Assembly: GCA_963737075.1 (NCBI GenBank)
Contig: CAVTRI010000002.1
Location: 1,302,001 to 1,366,000 of the forward strand
DNA: 64,000 bases
Source of the DNA: CAVTRI01 sp963737075
GTDB lineage: Bacteria > Actinomycetota > Acidimicrobiia > Acidimicrobiales > Palsa-688
Reading direction: 5' to 3'
The position numbers and the translations under genes were made by a program. The notes under the pieces were generated by a model. It did no database searches. It was not told the origin of the DNA and saw nothing but the letters and a program-made list of their open reading frames with translations. Below, piece by piece: positions 59,848 to 64,000 of the stretch. The first letter of the stretch is position 1. Each line of letters starts with the position of its first letter.

Positions 59848-61171
59848 CGTTTCCCTTTAGGCGGGCGAGGGTCCGGTCGATCCACGTGTCGGTGGCGCCG
59901 AGGTAGCCCTCCGGTCTCAGCCATTCGGCGATCTCTCCCGGCTTCACCACGGCCGAGATACTGGCGTCGGTGGCCAGCTCGTCGGCGAACGACCGCCCTC
60001 CGCCTCGGGCCCGCCGACCGGCAGCAGCCACCGCCTCGGCCGCCTCGGCCCTCCCCATCCGGGGCGCGAGGGCGAGGCTCACTCGCTCGGCCAGCAGCTG
60101 CCCGCCGCTGCGGTCCAGGTTGGCGGCCATGGCGTCGGCGTCGATCTCGAGGCCGGACACCGTGTCCGCGGTGCGGGAGGCGGCGCCGCCGGCCAGGGCG
60201 AGCAGCTCGCCGAGTGTCTCCCATTCGGCGTGCCAGGCGCCGGCGGGGCGTTCGTGCTCGGCGACCAGCGCCCCGTACAGGACCGGAAGCAGAGCGATGG
60301 CCCGCCGGGCAGCGGCGTCGACCACCGCCGCACTCACCGGGTTGCGCTTGTGGGGCATCGTGGACGAGCCGCCTGGGCCGGGCTCGGCCGCTTCCGCCAC
60401 CTCGGTCTGCATGAGCAGCGCCACATCCCGGGAAATCTTGGCCATCGTGCCCGCGATCAGCCCGAGCGCGCCCGCCAATCGGGCCATGCGTTGCCTGGCC
60501 GTGTGCCATGGCAGCGCCGGCTCCGCGAGTCGCAACCGGCGGGCGAACGCCTCCACCACCTGCGGTCCGTCCGAGCCGAGGGAGGCGAGCGTGCCGGCCG
60601 CACCGCCCAGTTGGGCGGCCAGCGCGGCGTCGGCGTCGGCCAGCGCCGACTGGACGTCGGTGACCGCCGCCAACCACTGAGCCGCTTTGAGCCCGAACGT
60701 GACCGGCACCGCCTGCTGGAGGAGGGTGCGTCCCGCCATGAGCGTCGCCCGGTGGGCCTCGGCCAGCTCGGCGCACGCGGCCGCGAGGCGCTCGAGGTCG
60801 GTGGTGATCATGGCCACGGATCGGCGGGCGACCAGCATCGCCGCGGTGTCGAGGATGTCCTGGCTCGTCGCTCCCCAGTGCACAACCTCGTTGTGCGGCG
60901 CCGGCACCGCAGCCTTCAGGGCGGCCACGAGCGGGATGACCGGATTGCCCCCTTCTCGTGCGCTACGGCCGAGGTGGCCGATGTCAAAGCGTTCGGCCTG
61001 GCAGCGCCCGGCGATGGCTGCCGCAGCGTCTCCGGGGATCACGCCCACCTCGGCTTCCGCCTGAGCCAGGGCTGCCTCGGCGTCGAGCATCGCCTGGAGC
61101 CACGCCCGGTCGCTGGTCGCCTCCAACAGGGCGTCGCTGACGGTGATCGGCCCGAACAGCTCACCAGGCAA
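59840..61171 (-). CDS. pcaB: 3-Carboxy-cis,cis-muconate cycloisomerase
   Basis: A 443-residue fumarase/aspartase-superfamily enzyme that closes 3-carboxymuconate to the muconolactone. GGSSTMPHKRNPVSA is the conserved loop with the catalytic Ser; VHWGATSQDILDTA and TLLQQAVPVTFGLKAAQWL are further superfamily motifs. It sits between pcaG (overlap 11 bases) and pobA (overlap 8 bases). The C-terminal domain, GGRSFADELATD onward, is longer than the minimal family core. Confidence 0.93.
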   Translation of the reverse strand: MPGELFGPITVSDALLEATSDRAWLQAMLDAEAALAQAEAEVGVIPGDAAAAIAGRCQAERFDIGHLGRSAREGGNPVIPLVAALKAAVPAPHNEVVHWGATSQDILDTAAMLVARRSVAMITTDLERLAAACAELAEAHRATLMAGRTLLQQAVPVTFGLKAAQWLAAVTDVQSALADADAALAAQLGGAAGTLASLGSDGPQVVEAFARRLRLAEPALPWHTARQRMARLAGALGLIAGTMAKISRDVALLMQTEVAEAAEPGPGGSSTMPHKRNPVSAAVVDAAARRAIALLPVLYGALVAEHERPAGAWHAEWETLGELLALAGGAASRTADTVSGLEIDADAMAANLDRSGGQLLAERVSLALAPRMGRAEAAEAVAAAGRRARGGGRSFADELATDASISAVVKPGEIAEWLRPEGYLGATDTWIDRTLARLKGNDA

Positions 61172-61614
61172 AGAACACGGTCTCCGTGGGGCCTTGGAGA
61201 TGGATATCGAAGCGCAGCCCGCCGTCGAAGGCGTCGGCGAGGAGTGTTGATCGCCGGTTGGCCTCGACCCGGGTCAGGAGCGGATCGGCGTCGTTGGCTG
61301 AAATCTCGTCGGGAAAGTAGAGGCGTGTCGCGGCCCGCTGCAACAGGCCGCGCGCGAACACCGAGACCTCCAGGTGCGGAGCCTGCGTGCCGGTCGCCCG
61401 GGGTTTGACCGTGCGGCACTCGTACTCGCCCGTGCTCGTCGGTCAGGCATCGGGCGAACCACCCCGGACACCACAGTTCGAGCGCGGCGTCGGGCACCCC
61501 CTGGCCTTCTCCGTCGAACACCCCGCCGTGCAGCGGGATGTCGCCGTCGGCGCCCGAGAGCCACGCCATCCCGATATGGAAGAACGGGCCGACGGTCTGG
61601 GAAGGGGTGCTCAC
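61161..61614 (-). pseudogene. pcaG: Protocatechuate 3,4-dioxygenase alpha subunit, with a single-base insertion
   Basis: GTG 61614 opens STPSQTVGPFFHIGMAWLSG and the frame runs to WFARCLTDEHG, then leaves frame. The second frame continues with EYECRTVKPRATGTQAPHLE and SVFARGLLQRAATRLYFPDE to the end HLQGPTETVFFAW. An extra base in a C run near 61430 (plus strand) explains this; without it the protein would be 150 residues, close to a shortened PcaG. The alpha subunit supports the iron-bearing beta subunit. All neighbours are intact, so the break may be a sequence error. Confidence 0.85.
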
Positions 61615-62357
61615 GGGTGGTGGCTTTCGAACGGCGTGCCCAGGTGGCCTCCGACCACGATCTCGAAGCGGTAGCCGAGCGACCACTGCTCCTCGGTCGT
61701 GTTCCAGTCGAACCCGGATACGAGCCGTTGCCGGGCCCGATCATCGTGGACCGATTGGAAGATAGGGTCGAACGCCAGGAGCGGATCGCCGGGAAAGTAC
61801 ATCTGGGTAACCAGCCGCTCGGTGAACGACCGCCCGAACACCGAGAAGTGGATGTGCGCTGGGCGCCAGGCGTTGGGCTGGTTGCCCCACGGATAGGCGG
61901 CGGGCTTGATCGTCACGAAGCGATAGCTGCCGTCAGGTCCGGTCAGGCAGCGGCCGGCCCCGGTGAAGTTGGGGTCGAGCGGCGCCGCGTGCTGGTCGGC
62001 GGCGTGGGCGTAGCGACCCGCAGCGTTGCACTGCCATACCTCGACCAGTTGTCCCACGATCGGCCGGCCGTCGTCCCCGACCAGCCGGCCAACGACGGTG
62101 CTCCTTTCTCCCAGAGGTTCTCCATCGTGCTGGCGGGTGAGGTCCGCGTCTGCGGCCGACACGAGACCCTCACCGAAGACCGGACCGTCCAGCGGGCGCA
62201 GCTCATCGGGCAGCCAGACCAGCGCCTGCTTGGGCGCCCGAAGCGCAGACGAGCGGTACCCGGGCTCATCGTATGGAGGGTCCAACGCCCAGCCCGGCTT
62301 GCTAGCCACCGCGCGGGAGCGTACGCGATCGGCCCGGACCGGCGTCGGACGCGCCAT
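61611..62357 (-). CDS. pcaH: Protocatechuate 3,4-dioxygenase beta subunit
   Basis: A 248-residue intradiol dioxygenase subunit holding the ferric site. The Tyr ligand lies in GRYAHAADQHAAPLD; another Tyr lies in AAYPWGNQPNAWRPAHIHFS together with the paired His ligands. ATG 62357 (MARPTPVRADRV) is preferred over upstream starts that overlap the divergent MFS gene. It is the first gene of the operon and overlaps pcaG by 4 bases. Together PcaGH opens protocatechuate between its hydroxyls. Confidence 0.93.
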   Translation of the reverse strand: MARPTPVRADRVRSRAVASKPGWALDPPYDEPGYRSSALRAPKQALVWLPDELRPLDGPVFGEGLVSAADADLTRQHDGEPLGERSTVVGRLVGDDGRPIVGQLVEVWQCNAAGRYAHAADQHAAPLDPNFTGAGRCLTGPDGSYRFVTIKPAAYPWGNQPNAWRPAHIHFSVFGRSFTERLVTQMYFPGDPLLAFDPIFQSVHDDRARQRLVSGFDWNTTEEQWSLGYRFEIVVGGHLGTPFESHHP

Positions 62358-62367
62358 GCTTGGAAGC

Positions 62368-64000
62368 ATGGCGGCCACCGCTCGTCCAGTCCCGGCGCCT
62401 CCCGAGGTCGGTTCCCGGCGCTTGTGGCTGATCCTGACCGCCCTGTTGCTAGGCATGCTGCTCGCCGCGCTCGACCAGACAATCGTGGCCACCGCGCTGC
62501 CGACGATCGTCGGCGACCTGGGCGGACTCAACCACTACTCCTGGGTCGTCACGTCCTACCTGCTGGCCTCGACCGCCTCCACCCCGTTGTGGGGGAAGCT
62601 CGGCGACCTCTACGGGCGCAAAAACTTCTTCCTCGCTTCGATCGTCATCTTCCTCGTCGGCTCCGCGCTGTCAGGGCTGAGCTCGTCGATGAACATGCTG
62701 ATCGCGTTCCGGGCGTTGCAAGGCCTCGGCGGCGGCGGTCTCATGGTGGGCGCCCAGGCGATCATCGGCGATGTCGTCCCCCCGCGGGAGCGGGGCCGCT
62801 ACCAGGGGATGTTCGGGGCGGTCTTCGGCGTGACCAGCGTGATCGGCCCGCTCATTGGGGGGTTCTTCGTCGACAACCTCTCGTGGCACTGGGTCTTCTA
62901 CATCAACCTGCCCTTCGGTGCCGTGGCCCTGGTGGCCGCCGTCTACGCCTTGCCGACCAGCCCGGAACGCGTCAAGCACCGCATCGACTACGCGGGCACG
63001 GCGCTGATCGCAGGCGTGGCGGTGGCACTCGTGCTGTTCACGACCTGGGGCGGGACCACGTATGCGTGGGGATCGGGACCCGAGATCTTCCTGCTGGTGC
63101 TGGCTGCCATCCTCCTGCTCGCGTTTGTGTGGGTGGAGCAGCGCGCCGAGGAGCCGGTGATCCCGCTGCGGCTGTTTCGCAACCGGGTGTTCTCGTCGGC
63201 GTCGGCGATCGGATTCGTGATCGGCTTCGCCATGTTCGGGGCGATCACGTATCTGCCGCAGTTCATCCAGCTGGTGAAGGGAGTGAGCCCCACCACGTCG
63301 GGGGTGCGGCTCTTGCCGATGATGGCCGGCCTGCTGCTGGCCTCGATCGGTTCAGGCCAGCTCATTTCGCGCTGGGGCCGGTACAAGGTGTTCCCGGTCA
63401 CCGGCACCGCGATCACTGCCTTCGGGTTGTTCCTGCTGTCGAATCTCGGTGTGTCGACCAGCACGGCGGTGACGTCGCTGTACATGTTCGTGTTTGGCTT
63501 CGGGTTGGGCCTGGTCATGCAGGTGCTGGTGATCGCGGTACAGAACGCGGTCGAGTATCGCGACCTCGGGTCGGCGACATCGGGGGCGACGTTTTTCCGG
63601 CAGATAGGTGGCAGCTTCGGGGTGGCGGTGTTCGGGGCCATTTTCACCAATCAGTTGCGTCACAACCTTGAGCACTATCTCGGGCCCAACTTCCCGCCGG
63701 CGCTGGTGCGATCCGCCAGTCCGACGGTGGTGGCGCACTTGCCGGCCGAGTTGCACAGCGGCTTCATCCACGCGTACGCCGACAGCCTGAGCACGGTGTT
63801 CCTGGTTGCGGTGCCGATCGCGGCCGTCGCGTTCGGGCTGACGTGGCTGTTGCCCGAGGTCCCACTGCGACCGATGAATACGGCGGTCGACCTCGGCGAA
63901 ACGTACGCCGCTCCCACTGAGCGCACGTCGGTGCAGGAGATCGAGCGGGCGCTGGTGGTGCTGGCCAGCCGCGAGGGCCGCCAGCAGCTGTACACGAAGC
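62368..64000 (+). CDS. DHA2-family MFS exporter (3' partial)
   Basis: From ATG 62368 the frame is open to the window end (544 codons). LGMLLAALDQTIVATALPTI is the DHA2 motif C-like opening, followed by WGKLGDLYGRKNFF (motif A) and RALQGLGGGGLMVGAQAI (motif B-like). About 14 hydrophobic segments are visible up to LTWLLPEVPL, then a cytoplasmic tail. It is divergent from pcaH with 10 bases between (ATG 62356 would overlap pcaH), so one regulator could control both. It may export or import aromatic compounds (inference). Confidence 0.88.
   Translation, partial: MAATARPVPAPPEVGSRRLWLILTALLLGMLLAALDQTIVATALPTIVGDLGGLNHYSWVVTSYLLASTASTPLWGKLGDLYGRKNFFLASIVIFLVGSALSGLSSSMNMLIAFRALQGLGGGGLMVGAQAIIGDVVPPRERGRYQGMFGAVFGVTSVIGPLIGGFFVDNLSWHWVFYINLPFGAVALVAAVYALPTSPERVKHRIDYAGTALIAGVAVALVLFTTWGGTTYAWGSGPEIFLLVLAAILLLAFVWVEQRAEEPVIPLRLFRNRVFSSASAIGFVIGFAMFGAITYLPQFIQLVKGVSPTTSGVRLLPMMAGLLLASIGSGQLISRWGRYKVFPVTGTAITAFGLFLLSNLGVSTSTAVTSLYMFVFGFGLGLVMQVLVIAVQNAVEYRDLGSATSGATFFRQIGGSFGVAVFGAIFTNQLRHNLEHYLGPNFPPALVRSASPTVVAHLPAELHSGFIHAYADSLSTVFLVAVPIAAVAFGLTWLLPEVPLRPMNTAVDLGETYAAPTERTSVQEIERALVVLASREGRQQLYTK

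Noticed and set aside
61374..63671. A 765-residue open frame on the plus strand
   Set aside because: It covers pcaG/pcaH in antisense and the MFS gene out of frame. Its translation is Arg/Pro-rich; the MFS protein in the neighbouring frame is clearly the real product.
1..64000. CRISPR arrays, tRNA/rRNA genes, transposases or prophage genes
   Set aside because: None was recognised by eye: no regularly spaced repeats, no tRNA-like TTCGANTC loops with cloverleaf context, and no DDE or integrase motifs.

Overview
The window comes from a high-GC actinobacterium (Actinomycetota). Supporting signs are F420-type enzymes (two luciferase-like oxidoreductases and a Ddn-type protein), a resuscitation-promoting factor with LysM, a HelD/HelR RNA polymerase recycling ATPase, BTAD/SARP- and LuxR-ATPase-type regulators, many GTG starts, and many start codons lying 5-8 bases after a TANNNT hexamer (leaderless transcription). 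The class cannot be fixed from sequence alone. No tRNA, rRNA, CRISPR array, transposase or phage gene was seen. Gene content is that of a soil or water heterotroph degrading lipids, ketones and aromatic compounds.

Layout. 1-8.5 kb: a Baeyer-Villiger monooxygenase fused to an esterase (5' end off the window), a methyltransferase broken by an in-frame TGA, helR, a second BVMO and an MFS exporter. 8.6-11.1 kb: a SnoaL-like protein and a two-gene 2-oxoacid/acetoin dehydrogenase E1. 11.2-16.9 kb: a secreted HAF-repeat protein and a two-component operon (kinase, degenerate kinase-like partner, LuxR regulator, single receiver). 16.9-23.2 kb: a CoA-transferase pair, a Smr protein and a one-chain biotin-dependent acyl-CoA carboxylase. 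23.3-28.6 kb: small enzymes (ABM, two VOC proteins, DUF3565/DUF1971, nitroreductase, cupin), with a double palindromic operator and a SAM-I-type riboswitch. 28.7-31.6 kb: a GHKL ATPase joined to a zinc metallopeptidase, a YciI-like protein, a membrane protein and a P450 remnant. 31.7-43.8 kb: an acyl-CoA dehydrogenase pair, a phytoene-desaturase-like enzyme, then a small regulated tailoring locus (flavin monooxygenase-like protein, BTAD regulator fused to an alpha/beta hydrolase, FAD oxidoreductase, SAM methyltransferase, LuxR-type ATPase regulator) with three 21-bp-spaced direct repeats. 44-51.5 kb: GNAT, MetE-like, MazG, FIST, PadR/hydrolase, bacterioferritin operon and Rpf with a perfect CRP-type site. 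51.6-58 kb: CMD protein, alcohol dehydrogenase, thiolase/DUF35 and F420-type genes. 58-62.4 kb: a minus-strand pcaH-pcaG-pcaB-pobA-aldolase operon for 4-hydroxybenzoate, with a divergent DHA2-family exporter running off the end.

Functional links. PobA makes protocatechuate from 4-hydroxybenzoate, PcaGH cleaves it and PcaB carries it on toward beta-ketoadipate. CoA transferases, acyl-CoA dehydrogenases, thiolase/DUF35 and the carboxylase fit acyl-CoA breakdown. BVMOs plus esterase turn ketones into esters and then alcohol plus acid.

Quality caution. At least eight single-base indels (three in kinase 1, two in kinase 2, one each in the HAF gene, one acyl-CoA dehydrogenase and pcaG) and one nonsense codon interrupt otherwise well-conserved genes. 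Several lie in G or C runs. Some may be sequence errors rather than true pseudogenes.

Best leads for new biology: the GHKL ATPase-metallopeptidase protein, the SAM riboswitch in front of a cupin gene, the BTAD regulator with a probably dead hydrolase domain, the kinase/pseudokinase pair, and several clean palindromic operators.
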